DNA of 64,000 bases from Acidobacteriaceae bacterium (GTDB lineage Bacteria; Acidobacteriota; Terriglobia; Terriglobales; Acidobacteriaceae). The stretch covers positions 1-64,000 of the forward strand of contig CAHJWI010000017.1 in the NCBI GenBank assembly GCA_903642225.1, in the 5' to 3' direction. Within the stretch, counting starts at the first letter, position 1; each line of letters begins with the position of its first letter. Shown here piece after piece: positions 42,092-51,527 of this stretch. The notes under the pieces were generated by a model. The model ran no database searches. It saw nothing but the letters and a program-made list of their open reading frames with translations, and was not told the origin of the DNA. The position numbers and the translations under genes were made by a program.

Positions 42092-43448
42092 GTTCCGGCT
42101 CCAGGATCTCAGCGGTGTGCGGATCGTTGAGAACGATCAGCGGTCGCTGTGAAAGGTTGGTGAGGTAGTACCACAGCCAGATGCCCATAACGCCAACGGG
42201 CACGGTGAGGTAGGCGAGCATGGTGATGCCGGCACGGCCAAAGTGCTCCATCGACTCCGGGAAGTTGGGTTCGATGAGCCAGAAGAGGTCAAAGGCACGG
42301 GCAAAGATCATGAACGCCGTGAGCGCAAGCATTCTGCTGCGGGTGCGCTTGAACGAACGGCTGAGCAGAAGTGTGAACGGGATGACCCAGTGAAAGATGA
42401 AGTCGAGTGAGCAGACCGCCCACCAGCCCCCACGGATGCGGTGGAGGTAGAAACCGATTTCGTCCGGCAGGTTAGCCGACCAGATGATGAGGAACTGGGC
42501 AAAGGAGAGATAGATGTTCAGCATGACGAAGCCGAACAGGAACTTGCCGAGGTCGTGCTGTTCCGTGACTCGCAGCGCAGAGGCAATGGGCTGTACGCGG
42601 GCAAGACGAATGATGGTGTGGATACCGAGGGCGAGAACGAGATAGCCCTGGCCGACAAGGAACTGGAGGCCCCACATGGTGGAGTACCAGGTGATGTCGA
42701 GCGACATGATGAGGTCGATGGCAACGACCGTAAGCAGGATGGTGTAAATGAGGATGCCGATGCCGGAGAGATTCTCACACCGAATGCGCCAGTACTCGAA
42801 GGAGGCCTGGGTACCGGCTGCCGGGTCGGCGTCGCGCTGCAGCGACCAGGTATTAAGGAGGTAGCTCCAGACGCCGATGAAGGCGAAGACGACGACAAAC
42901 TGCAGGACGACCGAAAGCGGCGAAAGCATGACGCGCTTCCAGTCAAGGGCGTGGGCCTCGCCGGGGGTGAGAAGGTGGTTTGAAAGAGCCTGCGAGACTG
43001 CATTGCCGGTGGGGTAACGCAGCCAGAGATACATGCCCTTGCCGAAGAGCAGGATGGGTATGAGACCAACGACGAGCAGGGGCAAGGTGCGAGTCATCGC
43101 CTCAAGCGGACGGCGGAGCATGAGACCCCACTTGCCGCCGGAGACGTACTGCAGCATAAGCACGCAGAGGCCGCCGCCGCAGAGCGAGAACATCATGAAC
43201 CAGCTGAGCAGCAGGGCACGGAGGAAGTGTTGCTGACCTTCGTGGTTGAAGAGGAAGATAGCCGAGATGACGAGGAAGACAGCACCGACGACGAGGGCGC
43301 GGGTGCGCCAGACGGCGACGATGGGCGGCGCGCCGAGATCGCTGGGCAACACGCGTGCGCCGTGGTGCGCCAGGGGAAGTACGCCACCGGTGTCGTCCAG
43401 TTCGTGGGAGCCAAGCCCATGTGCGTTCAGTTCGTGTCCGTGTGCCAT
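42081..43448 (-). CDS. actF: Alternative complex III subunit ActF (NrfD-like)
   Basis: A 455-aa quinone-interacting membrane subunit with about ten helices. It has an N-terminal His-rich leader (MAHGHELNAHGLGSHELDD) and then hydrophobic segments such as ALVVGAVFLVISAIFLF, LLVVGLIPILLFGKGMYLW and YLTVPVGVMGIWLWYYL. It is a shortened paralogue of ActC. In known ACIII structures ActC and ActF form the membrane pair that handles quinol and possibly protons. It overlaps the next gene by 11 bases. Confidence 0.92.
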   Translation of the reverse strand: MAHGHELNAHGLGSHELDDTGGVLPLAHHGARVLPSDLGAPPIVAVWRTRALVVGAVFLVISAIFLFNHEGQQHFLRALLLSWFMMFSLCGGGLCVLMLQYVSGGKWGLMLRRPLEAMTRTLPLLVVGLIPILLFGKGMYLWLRYPTGNAVSQALSNHLLTPGEAHALDWKRVMLSPLSVVLQFVVVFAFIGVWSYLLNTWSLQRDADPAAGTQASFEYWRIRCENLSGIGILIYTILLTVVAIDLIMSLDITWYSTMWGLQFLVGQGYLVLALGIHTIIRLARVQPIASALRVTEQHDLGKFLFGFVMLNIYLSFAQFLIIWSANLPDEIGFYLHRIRGGWWAVCSLDFIFHWVIPFTLLLSRSFKRTRSRMLALTAFMIFARAFDLFWLIEPNFPESMEHFGRAGITMLAYLTVPVGVMGIWLWYYLTNLSQRPLIVLNDPHTAEILEPEHGH

Positions 43449-43534
43449 TCGCTCTCTCGTTCCGATCCTGTAGGTCCTTGCCGAACCGCTTGCCTAGGAT
43501 GTTTGCCGTGCGCTGCTGCGATACAGGTGCTGGT

Positions 43535-44386
43535 TTACTTGGGACCGCTCATGTTGGTCGGGTTTTCTGCCGTTCCGGCATCACCGTAGATCGGAGCGGA
43601 GGTGCCGCGGGGAGAGGCGCTGGTGTTCTGAGTGGTAGAGCCGGTACGGTTTGCCGGCGAGTTGCCACCGCCGTTGTAGCTGCCGTCACCCGGGTCGCCG
43701 GGCATGCCGTTGTCAATGTTGCCGGGAGTTCCCCAGACCGCCGTGGCGGGCAGGGCCCACTCTGACGCGAAATTACGGGAAAGGCCACTGCGTTCCGCGA
43801 CATCGCCAAGCTTTTCTACCTTGTTGCCACCTGCGTCGGCCACAGTGGCGCTTTGGCTGAGCTGGAGTGCGCGGATGTAGGCGACGACGGCCCAGCGCTC
43901 TTCGACGTTGAGCTGCGCCGAGTAATCAGGCATGGCACCGTAGCCGTTGGCGATGACGTTGTAGAAGTGTCCAAGCGGCATGCTGCGCATACGGTCTGTA
44001 TGGAAATTGCCGGCGGGACGGTAGCCGCGCTGGACGACGATGCCGCCGCCGTTGCCCACGCGGGAGTGGCAGGCGCTGCAGAAGACGTTATATTCCTGCT
44101 GTCCGCGCTGCAGCAGGGCGATGTCGACAGCCATGGGCATGCCGTCACCTTCTTTGCCAGCCTCAAAGCCGGTCATCAGATAGGAGGTGGCGTCCAGCTG
44201 GCCGCGGGCAACGGTGTTTTGCGACTGGGGACGGACAGAGCGGCCGTCAGAGTAGAGGGATGAGCCGCGCTGCGGGTAGAACTTGGGCTGGTTGTGCATG
44301 TCCTGGCGGCAGCCGGCGAGCGAGAGGATACCCAGAGCGGTGAGGCCGGTGAGGAGGATGCGCGGGGTGGTGGTCTTGTTCAGCAT
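43535..44386 (-). CDS. actE: Alternative complex III subunit ActE, monoheme cytochrome c lipoprotein
   Basis: A 283-aa periplasmic cytochrome. The N-terminal lipobox LAGC puts the lipid on Cys26, and heme binds at FCSACH (Cys103, Cys106, His107). A distal Met is likely in MPLGHFYNVIANGYGAMPDY. The last 90 residues are Gly/Asn/Ser/Pro-rich and appear disordered, longer than needed for the fold. It passes electrons from ActA/B towards the oxidase. The start overlaps the actD stop by one base. Confidence 0.93.
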   Translation of the reverse strand: MLNKTTTPRILLTGLTALGILSLAGCRQDMHNQPKFYPQRGSSLYSDGRSVRPQSQNTVARGQLDATSYLMTGFEAGKEGDGMPMAVDIALLQRGQQEYNVFCSACHSRVGNGGGIVVQRGYRPAGNFHTDRMRSMPLGHFYNVIANGYGAMPDYSAQLNVEERWAVVAYIRALQLSQSATVADAGGNKVEKLGDVAERSGLSRNFASEWALPATAVWGTPGNIDNGMPGDPGDGSYNGGGNSPANRTGSTTQNTSASPRGTSAPIYGDAGTAENPTNMSGPK

Positions 44387-44928
44387 TACAGGTCCACCTC
44401 AACCACGCTGACGGCGTGAAACTGTTCCAGAAAGAGGCGGGTGTCTTCAAGCTCGAAGCGAGGATCAATGGCTTCAAGGCAGAGGAAGAACTTGTCGTCT
44501 GTTGCACCCGAACGGAAGTTGGGGGCGTTGAAGACCGGGTGGTAGGGCTGGGGCAGGCCATTGAGGGCAAGCATGGAGAAGGCGGCGGAGAGGCCTGCGA
44601 AGAGGATGGTCCACTCGTATGCCGGGATGATGAACGCGGGCCAGGAGAATAGGGGACGGCCGGCGATGTTGACGTTATAGGAGATCTGGGACATCCAGAC
44701 CTGCATGAGACTCGCGGTGGTGAGGCCCATGATGCCGCCGAGCAGGGTAAGCAGGGGGACGCGGTTGCGATGAACATCGAGCGCGGTCGCGGCTTCTTCG
44801 ACGGGATAGGGCGTGTAGCACTCCATGCGGCGAAAGCCGGCGTCGCGGGCTTTCTCCGTGGCGTGAACCATTGCCTGGGGCGTGTTGAATTCGGCCAGGA
44901 GGCCGTAGATACCTTCTTCTACTGGCAT
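44386..44928 (-). CDS. actD: Alternative complex III subunit ActD (DUF3341)
   Basis: A 180-aa membrane subunit with DUF3341. The N-terminal soluble part begins GIYGLLAEFNTPQAMVHAT and carries RRMECYTPYPVEEAATAL. Two helices follow (LLTLLGGIMGLTTASLMQVW and FIIPAYEWTILFAGLSAAF). The C-terminal FFLCLEAIDPRFELEDT is typical. There is no cofactor; it packs against ActC. It is one base from actC and overlaps actE by one. Confidence 0.94.
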   Translation of the reverse strand: MPVEEGIYGLLAEFNTPQAMVHATEKARDAGFRRMECYTPYPVEEAATALDVHRNRVPLLTLLGGIMGLTTASLMQVWMSQISYNVNIAGRPLFSWPAFIIPAYEWTILFAGLSAAFSMLALNGLPQPYHPVFNAPNFRSGATDDKFFLCLEAIDPRFELEDTRLFLEQFHAVSVVEVDL

Positions 44929-44929
44929 G

Positions 44930-46375
44930 CTAGGCCACCTCGTTAACGGTGTCTTCCGCGGAGACTTCGTCGATCTTGGTCTGCGGAAGCATCATCTTGA
45001 TTTCGCTCATGGGGATCATGGGAGCAAAGCGAACAAAGAGGAGGAACAGGGTGGTGAAGAGGCCCATGGTCCCGATGTAGAGCATGTAGTCCCACTTGGT
45101 GGCGCGGTAGGTGCCCCAGCTGGATGGGAGAAAGTCGCGGTAGAGCGAGGTGACGACGATGACGAAACGCTCAAACCACATGCCTATGTTGATGACGATG
45201 GAGATGGTGAACAGGTACCAGACCTGGATGCGGAGCTTGCGCCACCAGAGGGTGCCGAGAGGGAGCGCGATGTTGAAGAGGATGAGGAGCCAGTAGCCCC
45301 AGCCCATGGGACCGAACATGCGGTTCCACATCATGAACCACTCCCAGTGGGAGGCGGAGTACCAGGCCATAAAGACTTCGAGACCATAACCGTAGGCAAC
45401 AATGAGGCCGGTGCCGAGCATGACTTTGGCCATGTTGTCGAGGTGGCGGAGGGTGACTAGGTCTTCCATATGGTAGAACTTGCGGATCGGAATGGCCAGG
45501 GTGAGAACCATGGCGAAGCCGGAGTAGATGGCGCCGGCGACGAAGTAGGGCGGGAAGACGGTGGTATGCCAGCCGGGAAGAGCGGCGACGGCGAAGTCGA
45601 AGCTGATGACCGTGTGCACGGAGAGCACGAGAGGCGTGGACAGGCCGGCGAGGAGGAGGGACGCGGTTTCGTACCGCATCCAGTGGCGAGTGCTGCCGCG
45701 CCAGCCGAGCGACAGGAGACCGTAGAACCATTTGGCGAATGGGAGTGAGGCCTTGTCGCGGAGGGTGCCGAAGTCGGGCACCATGCCGATGTACCAGAAG
45801 ACGACCGAGATGGTGGCGTAGGTGGAGACGGCAAAGACGTCCCAGCAGAGCGGCGACCGGAACTGCGGCCAGATGTTCATGGTGTTGGGCAGAGGCAGGA
45901 GCCAGTAGCCAAGCCAAGGGCGGCCGATGTGGAGGACGGGGTACATGCCGGCACAGACGACGGCGAAGATGGTCATGGCTTCGGCAAAGCGGTTGATGGA
46001 GTTACGCCAGCCCTGCTTGAAGAGAAGAAGGATGGCGGAGATGAGGGTGCCGGCGTGGCCGATACCGATCCACCAAACGAAGTTGATGATGGCGAAGCCC
46101 CAGGCGCCGGGGATGGTGACACCCCAGATGCCAACACCGCGGAGGACGAGCCAGGTGACCGCGATGACGACGAGCGACGCAACACCGCCGGCCGCGATGA
46201 GGCCAAAGAACCAGCCGAGTGGGGTGTGCGAGGTGAGCACGATGTTCGCGATTTTTTGCGTAACGGAGGTGTAGTTATGTCCCGGAGCGATGACCGCGAA
46301 CTCGCCGGTGCGCGGGTCGATCATGGGATCGTTGACGGGATGACGATAGGGGTGCGCGAGGGGTTTCGTCGCCAT
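44930..46375 (-). CDS. actC: Alternative complex III subunit ActC (NrfD-like quinol subunit)
   Basis: A 481-aa NrfD/PsrC-type membrane protein with ten helices. Key stretches: [38 protein letters not shown], and YTVFWYIG-like helix pairs in the middle. In ACIII this subunit binds quinol next to the Fe-S chain of ActB. Its ATG overlaps the actB stop by one base. Confidence 0.95.
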   Translation of the reverse strand: MATKPLAHPYRHPVNDPMIDPRTGEFAVIAPGHNYTSVTQKIANIVLTSHTPLGWFFGLIAAGGVASLVVIAVTWLVLRGVGIWGVTIPGAWGFAIINFVWWIGIGHAGTLISAILLLFKQGWRNSINRFAEAMTIFAVVCAGMYPVLHIGRPWLGYWLLPLPNTMNIWPQFRSPLCWDVFAVSTYATISVVFWYIGMVPDFGTLRDKASLPFAKWFYGLLSLGWRGSTRHWMRYETASLLLAGLSTPLVLSVHTVISFDFAVAALPGWHTTVFPPYFVAGAIYSGFAMVLTLAIPIRKFYHMEDLVTLRHLDNMAKVMLGTGLIVAYGYGLEVFMAWYSASHWEWFMMWNRMFGPMGWGYWLLILFNIALPLGTLWWRKLRIQVWYLFTISIVINIGMWFERFVIVVTSLYRDFLPSSWGTYRATKWDYMLYIGTMGLFTTLFLLFVRFAPMIPMSEIKMMLPQTKIDEVSAEDTVNEVA

Positions 46376-49300
46376 TATGCCGTCTCCGCTGTTTCGAGTT
46401 CGGGGTTCGGGTTCGTGACACCGGCGATATAGCTGGTGCGCGGACGGTAGTTGAGATCGGCCAGTACCTGGTAGCTGCGCTCTTCCTTCTTCAACTTGTT
46501 GACCTTGGCTGCGGGGTCATTGATGTTGCCGAAGGTGATGGCCGAGGTGGGGCATGCCTCCTGGCAGGCGGTGATGATTTCGCCGTCGCGAACGGCACGA
46601 CCTTCCTTGTCGGCCTCGATTTTGGCGTACTCGATGCGCTGGATGCAGTAGGTGCACTTCTCCATGACGCCGCGGGAGCGGACGCTGACTTCGGGGTTGC
46701 GCATGAACTTGAGCGACTCGGTGTCGTAATCCGCGTAGAGGAGGAAGTTGAAGCGACGGACCTTGTAGGGGCAGTTGTTGGAGCAGTACCGCGTGCCGAC
46801 GCAGCGGTTGTAGACCATGGTGTTGATGCCTTCGGGCGTGTGGACCGTGGCGCCGACGGGGCAGACCTGCTCGCATCCTGCGTTTTCGCAGTGCTGGCAC
46901 ATCATGGGCTGGAAGTGGGCCTTGGGTGCGTGGAGGTCGCCCTCGAAGTAGGTGTCGATGCGGAGCCACTGCATGTTGCGGCCGACTTTGACCTGCTCGC
47001 GGCCGATGACGGAGATGTTGTTCTCGGCATAACAGCTGACAACGCAGGCGTTGCAGCCGACGCAGCTGTTGAGGTCGATGGTCATGCCCCAGGCGTTCTG
47101 CATGACGTTTGTGCTTTTGTCTTTGTCGGTGTAGTTCCAGGCGTTGGGGAAGAAGCTGTCGTCGTGCTTGGGAGTCTCTTTGAGGAGAGTGCTCTCGTGA
47201 GCGTACTCGGGCTCCTTCTGCATTTCTGCCAGGGTGGCGGTGCGAATGATGGCGCGCTCCATGGCCTCGTGGCCTGGAAGGGACTCGTTGCCGCTCGTTG
47301 CCTTGTGGGCGAGGTCGCTTTGGGCCATCTTGCCGCGCTGGTCCATGCTGTGGACCGAGGTGACGCAGAGGTCGTGCTTTTCGCCGGTCTTGTTCACCTT
47401 GAGGCCGGTGGACAGGTAGGGCGAGGCGCTGCTCTGGAGCTTGTAGGCGTTTGAGCCGACAAACTGGGCCTGACGGCCAAACCAGCGGCCCTGGCCGAAG
47501 GTGACGGTGATCACGCCGTCGGGGTGGCCAGGAACCATGAGCGGCGGGAAGTTCACCTTTTGGCCGTTGACTTCAAGCTCGATGAGCTGATCCTCATTCA
47601 CCTTGAGGTCGGCCATGGTGTTCATGCTCATGAGGGCGGCGTTGTCCCAGCTCATGTGGGTGATTTGACGAGGCATCTCCTGAAGCCAGCCGTTGTTGGC
47701 GAAGCGGCCGTCATAGGTGCCGGTATCGCCGCGGAAGGCGAGCTCGTAACCGCCGCTGGAGGCGGGGAAAGACGGGAGAGAGGCTTTACCGGGGGTCTTG
47801 CCTGCGGCGGTGAAGGCGCTGCCTTCTACCCAGCCGTCGTGGAGGGCCTTGCGCCAGCCAGCAGCGGGATCACCGGTGATGTAGGTCTTGCTGTTGGCCT
47901 GGACGATCTCCATGGTGGAGACGCCAGTGTTCTCAAGCAGGGTTTGGAGGACGTCGTAGTGGGTGACGCCGCCGTAGAGCGGGTCGATCATGGGCTGCAG
48001 GATGGTGACGGAGCCGTCGTAGCTGCGGGCGTCGCCCCAGCTCTCAAGGAAGTGAGCCTGGTTGATGTGCCACGTTGTGCGAGCGCCGGTCTCGTCTGGA
48101 TGCAGGCCCATGTGAACGGTGTACGGCACAGCGCCGAGGCCGTCGCCGAAGCCGAGATCAAGCGGCGAGCTGTAGATGGGATTGCCACCGAGAATGACCA
48201 GCGCCTTGACCTGCCCGGACTTCATGGCACCGACCAGGTTACGGAAGTCGGCCATCTGCTCGGTGGGGATTTCTGCAACGGGCCGGGTGTAGACGACGGT
48301 GGAACCGACGGCACCGAGTTGCGCGTTGAGGGCGAAGGCGGCAGCGTGGATGGCGGGCGATGCCTGCTCGCCAGGAATGACGACAGCCTTTGCGCCTGAC
48401 TTCTTGAGGTCGGCGAGGAGGGCGGCGAAGTACTTCCGGGCAAACTCGTCACCGGAGAAGCTGCCGCCATTGGCAAGAGCCGTCGCGAACCGCTCGATAT
48501 CGGAGGGCTTGAGGCCGAGACGGTGTTCCGCCTTGGCACCGGTGACAGTCGGCATGCTCTCCACGACGTAGAGCCGGTTCATGGTCTTGCCGGCCTCGTA
48601 GGCGTGGCGCTCAGCGTATGCGGCAGAGAGCGGAAGGAAGCCAGGAAAGGCGTTGGAGGCCAGAAAGTCGGCATCGAGGGAGACGATGACATCGGCGTTT
48701 TCGAGCTTGTACTGCGCGTCAGTGTACTCGCCGAAGGCTGCCTTGGAGGCAATGCGCGAGCTGTCGCGGTTGATCGGCTCCCACTGAACGAGCCTGGCAC
48801 CCGGGTACTTGGCCTGTGCGGCTTTCCACTGCGCGGCAAAGGTGGGCGAGATGATGGTTTCCGTCAAAAAGACGAGGCCCTGACCGCCGGCCGGAAGCTT
48901 TTGGACCTGCTCGAGAAAGGAGGTCTGGAAGTCTTCGAAACTGGAGTTGACGTTCTGGGCGCGGGTGCGATCAATGACGTGCTTGGAGCGGTCGGGATCG
49001 TACAGATCGAGCAGGGTGGCCTGGGTAAAGAGGTCCGTTTTACCCTTGCTCATGGGGTGCTCAGGGTTGCCGTCAATCTTGACGGGGCGGTACTCCTGGC
49101 TTTTGACCAGGATCGGGACGGCACCGGTGGGGAATGGGTGGGCGGTGGCGAAGAAGTTGGGCTTGCCGAGAACGAGGTCCTCGGGCTGCTTGATGTAGGG
49201 GTAGATCTCTTCGTCAGGCTGCTTGGTGCAGCCGGTAACGCCGGCCAGGGCGAGCGACGCACCCATGACCTTCATGAAGCCGCGACGAGAGAAGCCGTCG

Positions 49301-49491
49301 GTCATTTCGGAGGCCTGGCGGGGGAATTCCTCCTTGACCATCTCGATGAAGCCGGGGGCGTCGACGAGGTCGTCGATGGACTGCCAGTACTTTTTGCCGC
49401 GCTTGCCGTCGAGGCGCGCGCGCACTTCGTCAAGCGTGAGTTTTGCTGGCACGATCGAGGTGACGACGTTCGCTGTGGTGCTCTCGGTCAT
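46375..49491 (-). CDS. actB: Alternative complex III subunit ActB (molybdopterin-fold plus Fe-S)
   Basis: A 1038-aa periplasmic subunit that fuses a molybdopterin-oxidoreductase-like part (about 1-780, without visible Mo cofactor ligands) to a four-cluster ferredoxin part (about 780-1038). A twin-arginine-like element with a lipobox-like end (FSRRGFMKVMG, then VTGC) lies about 70 residues in. Cluster motifs: CVGCNACVVSC, CQHCENAGCEQVCP, CVGTRYCSNNCP and CTYC...CQEACP. I start at ATG 49491 (MTESTTANVV); the frame runs on to 49866 inside actA and is a shadow. ActA lies 41 bases upstream. Confidence 0.95.
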   Translation of the reverse strand: MTESTTANVVTSIVPAKLTLDEVRARLDGKRGKKYWQSIDDLVDAPGFIEMVKEEFPRQASEMTDGFSRRGFMKVMGASLALAGVTGCTKQPDEEIYPYIKQPEDLVLGKPNFFATAHPFPTGAVPILVKSQEYRPVKIDGNPEHPMSKGKTDLFTQATLLDLYDPDRSKHVIDRTRAQNVNSSFEDFQTSFLEQVQKLPAGGQGLVFLTETIISPTFAAQWKAAQAKYPGARLVQWEPINRDSSRIASKAAFGEYTDAQYKLENADVIVSLDADFLASNAFPGFLPLSAAYAERHAYEAGKTMNRLYVVESMPTVTGAKAEHRLGLKPSDIERFATALANGGSFSGDEFARKYFAALLADLKKSGAKAVVIPGEQASPAIHAAAFALNAQLGAVGSTVVYTRPVAEIPTEQMADFRNLVGAMKSGQVKALVILGGNPIYSSPLDLGFGDGLGAVPYTVHMGLHPDETGARTTWHINQAHFLESWGDARSYDGSVTILQPMIDPLYGGVTHYDVLQTLLENTGVSTMEIVQANSKTYITGDPAAGWRKALHDGWVEGSAFTAAGKTPGKASLPSFPASSGGYELAFRGDTGTYDGRFANNGWLQEMPRQITHMSWDNAALMSMNTMADLKVNEDQLIELEVNGQKVNFPPLMVPGHPDGVITVTFGQGRWFGRQAQFVGSNAYKLQSSASPYLSTGLKVNKTGEKHDLCVTSVHSMDQRGKMAQSDLAHKATSGNESLPGHEAMERAIIRTATLAEMQKEPEYAHESTLLKETPKHDDSFFPNAWNYTDKDKSTNVMQNAWGMTIDLNSCVGCNACVVSCYAENNISVIGREQVKVGRNMQWLRIDTYFEGDLHAPKAHFQPMMCQHCENAGCEQVCPVGATVHTPEGINTMVYNRCVGTRYCSNNCPYKVRRFNFLLYADYDTESLKFMRNPEVSVRSRGVMEKCTYCIQRIEYAKIEADKEGRAVRDGEIITACQEACPTSAITFGNINDPAAKVNKLKKEERSYQVLADLNYRPRTSYIAGVTNPNPELETAETA

Positions 49492-49532
49492 GCGGGTTCC
49501 GTTCTCAAGCGATTCTGTTCCAGAGGTCGTGA

Positions 49533-50453
49533 TCATCGGTGGCAGACCTCGCAGCTCTGGAGTTCGTGCGGTGTGCGAATGCGGTACTTGTCGTCGAGAT
49601 AGGTGCCGAGCGCCTGCTGCGAGGTGAACTTGACATAGCGCGCGGGCAGGATCGCTCCTGTTTCCGTGTCGGAGTAGGTTTGCCCGGAACCGGCGCGGGG
49701 AACAGGCTGAAGGTGCGTGCCGCTGCCGCCATTGGACCGGCTGTTGCCGCCGAGAGTGGTGAGCGAGTTGAGCTGTGCCAGTTCGGGGTTCTGCTCGCCG
49801 GGGTCCTTTGTGACGCAGTTCACCTGCTGGGCGGTGGCGGTTGTGTTCTTGCCGGTTTCCGCGCACCAGACGGGCTTGGAAGAGGACGGTCCGGACCAGG
49901 CCATGTTATAGATTTCGCTGGTCGGTCGCAGATTTTTGACCGGATTACGATGGCAGTTGAGGCACCACTCCATCTGCAGGGAATTTTCCATGTACATGAT
50001 GGGCATCTCGTCGACGCGGCCGTGACAGCTGGCGCAGCCGATGCCCTTGTTCACGTGGATGGCGTGATTGAAATACACGTAGTCCGGCAGGTCGTGCACA
50101 CGGATCCACTTGATGGACTGACCGGTCGCCCAGCTCTGGCGAACCGGCTCAAGCATGGCGGCGTTGGTCCAGATCTGCGAGTGGCAGTTCATGCAGGTTT
50201 TGGTGGGGGGAATACCGGAGTAGGCGGCTTTTTCCACTTGGACGTGGCAGTACTGGCACTGGATGCCGAGACCCTGAACGTGGTGTCGGTGGCTGAAAGG
50301 CACCGGCTGGTCAGCGCGCTGGCCCTGCTTGGTGACCCAGGGAGAGCGCTGGAGACTGTTAAGCGCCACGCCCAGGGCGACGACGATGAGTCCGGTAAGG
50401 ACCAGGCCTGCGCGGGCCAGGGCGTTCGAACTGCGATCAAATACTTGCGCCAT
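49533..50453 (-). CDS. actA: Alternative complex III subunit ActA, pentaheme cytochrome c
   Basis: A 306-aa cytochrome with one N-terminal anchor helix (about 12-31) and five CxxCH sites: CQYCH (66-70), CMNCH (87-91), CASCH (140-144), CLNCH (164-168) and CEVCH (301-305, one residue before the C-terminus). Five hemes is the usual ActA count. It takes electrons from ActB and passes them on to ActE or the oxidase. First gene of the respiratory operon, so the promoter should lie in 50454-50650. Confidence 0.95.
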   Translation of the reverse strand: MAQVFDRSSNALARAGLVLTGLIVVALGVALNSLQRSPWVTKQGQRADQPVPFSHRHHVQGLGIQCQYCHVQVEKAAYSGIPPTKTCMNCHSQIWTNAAMLEPVRQSWATGQSIKWIRVHDLPDYVYFNHAIHVNKGIGCASCHGRVDEMPIMYMENSLQMEWCLNCHRNPVKNLRPTSEIYNMAWSGPSSSKPVWCAETGKNTTATAQQVNCVTKDPGEQNPELAQLNSLTTLGGNSRSNGGSGTHLQPVPRAGSGQTYSDTETGAILPARYVKFTSQQALGTYLDDKYRIRTPHELQSCEVCHR

Positions 50454-50615
50454 CGGTGCGTCCTGCTTCCTCTAGTCCGTCCGAAGAATCCTTCGCAAAA
50501 GGCTGGGATTCCCGCCGTTCCTGCCCTGTTGATGGGCCTTGCGGGTCTAACCGTGGACCCTGAGTTTGTTTTGTACGTTGTTGCCTGACGGGATTGGTTG
50601 TCTCTGTCACCACAA

Positions 50616-50621
50616 ACTATA
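50616..50621 (-). promoter_or_regulatory. Possible -10 element for the act-cta operon
   Basis: TATAGT on the minus strand, 163 bases before the actA start. No good -35 is at the right distance. The same bases hold the stop codon of the extended doc frame, so doc and the operon promoter would overlap. Confidence 0.3.
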
Positions 50622-51219
50622 GCAGTGGCAGGTTGATGGATTCCTGTTGAGGTGTGCGGTGATTGTCTTGTCTTTTGTTGAACTTTCGATAATCGGTGTT
50701 GGTAGGTTTGCGCGGGCCCAAGATGCTGGGCAGAGCGGGAAACGTACCACAATTTGAGATTGTTCTAAGGTCGCTCAGGGGACCACAGTTGTAAATTGCG
50801 GCTGGAAAGGTCCGAGTTCGCGCAAGCGGAGCCTCGTGGCTTGGCGGCGGCGGTGTGAAGCCAGGCGACCACTCGGCTTCAGTGAGATCGCTGGCGGCGA
50901 CGCGCAGGACCATGGACTTGACCTCGTTCTCGGGCACAACGAACATGTGGTCGTTCACGTCGAGAAACGTGATGATGGCTGCGAGGCCGATTCGCTTGTT
51001 GCCGTCAAGAAAGACGTGGTTCTTGATGAGACCCCATCCCAGGGAAGCAGCCAACATCGGAACCGTGACCTCTGGTTCGTAGTGGAGCCTGTTTTCGACG
51101 CGGTCGAGAGCGGACAAGAGAAGGTTCCTGTCTCGAAGACCATGGCTGCCGCCGTAGGTGTCGATCAGGTCAGCGTGGATTGCCAGGACCAGATCTTCTG
51201 CGAGGATCTGGATGGGCAC
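50617..51219 (-). CDS. Doc-family toxin with abnormal C-terminus
   Basis: A Fic/Doc-fold toxin; P1 Doc phosphorylates EF-Tu. The frame gives 200 aa against about 125 for the family. Residues 1-117 are standard: LAIHADLIDTYGGSHGLRDR, then the active site HVFLDGNKR (His68, family HxFxDGN/ANKR). After EAEW (about 117) the sequence turns Pro-rich and non-family. In another frame the DNA reads AWLHTAAAKPRG, the expected Doc ending, so a one-base loss near 50866-50872 is likely. The start is GTG 51219, one base after the antitoxin stop. The active site is upstream of the change, so toxicity may persist. Confidence 0.8.
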   Translation of the reverse strand: MPIQILAEDLVLAIHADLIDTYGGSHGLRDRNLLLSALDRVENRLHYEPEVTVPMLAASLGWGLIKNHVFLDGNKRIGLAAIITFLDVNDHMFVVPENEVKSMVLRVAASDLTEAEWSPGFTPPPPSHEAPLARTRTFPAAIYNCGPLSDLRTISNCGTFPALPSILGPRKPTNTDYRKFNKRQDNHRTPQQESINLPLL

Positions 51220-51220
51220 G

Positions 51221-51442
51221 CTACTTGGCGAGCTCGTCGTAAGACGCCGACCATTGAGGCTCAGTGCGTTTGTAGGCACGCATACCTTCGTCGAAGGGGA
51301 CGTAATCTGGCGCGGTGCCGGTCGATTTGGGGTGCGGTTGCACGTCGACCTCGGTGCCTTCACTAAGGCCTGCCAGACGCATCTGCTCTTCGGTAAACAA
51401 CACACCGTAAGAGTCGCCGATTCGCTGTATCTGGAAAGTCAT
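51221..51442 (-). CDS. AbrB/MazE-like antitoxin
   Basis: A 73-aa protein starting at ATG 51442. The N-terminal half has a SpoVT/AbrB-like swapped-hairpin look (MTFQIQRIGDSYGVLFTEEQ, LAGLSEGTEVDVQP). The C-terminal half (FDEGMRAYKRTEPQW, YDELAK) looks like the toxin-binding tail of antitoxins paired with Doc. Upstream of doc, one base apart, which is the usual order. Such pairs normally autoregulate through the antitoxin. Longer open frame upstream to 51607 is the shadow of the glycosylase. Confidence 0.85.
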   Translation of the reverse strand: MTFQIQRIGDSYGVLFTEEQMRLAGLSEGTEVDVQPHPKSTGTAPDYVPFDEGMRAYKRTEPQWSASYDELAK

Positions 51443-51527
51443 ATGGCGAGTATACGAACGATTCGACGGCTGAATGCGTGTTTTTGGATGGAAGGCAGTG
51501 GACAATTCAATGTGGGACACTGCTGCT

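Noticed and set aside
49492-49866. N-terminal extension of actB and C-terminal part of actA sharing DNA
   Set aside because: The actB frame is open into actA, but ActA has its fifth heme motif at its C-terminus there, and actB has a good ATG at 49491.
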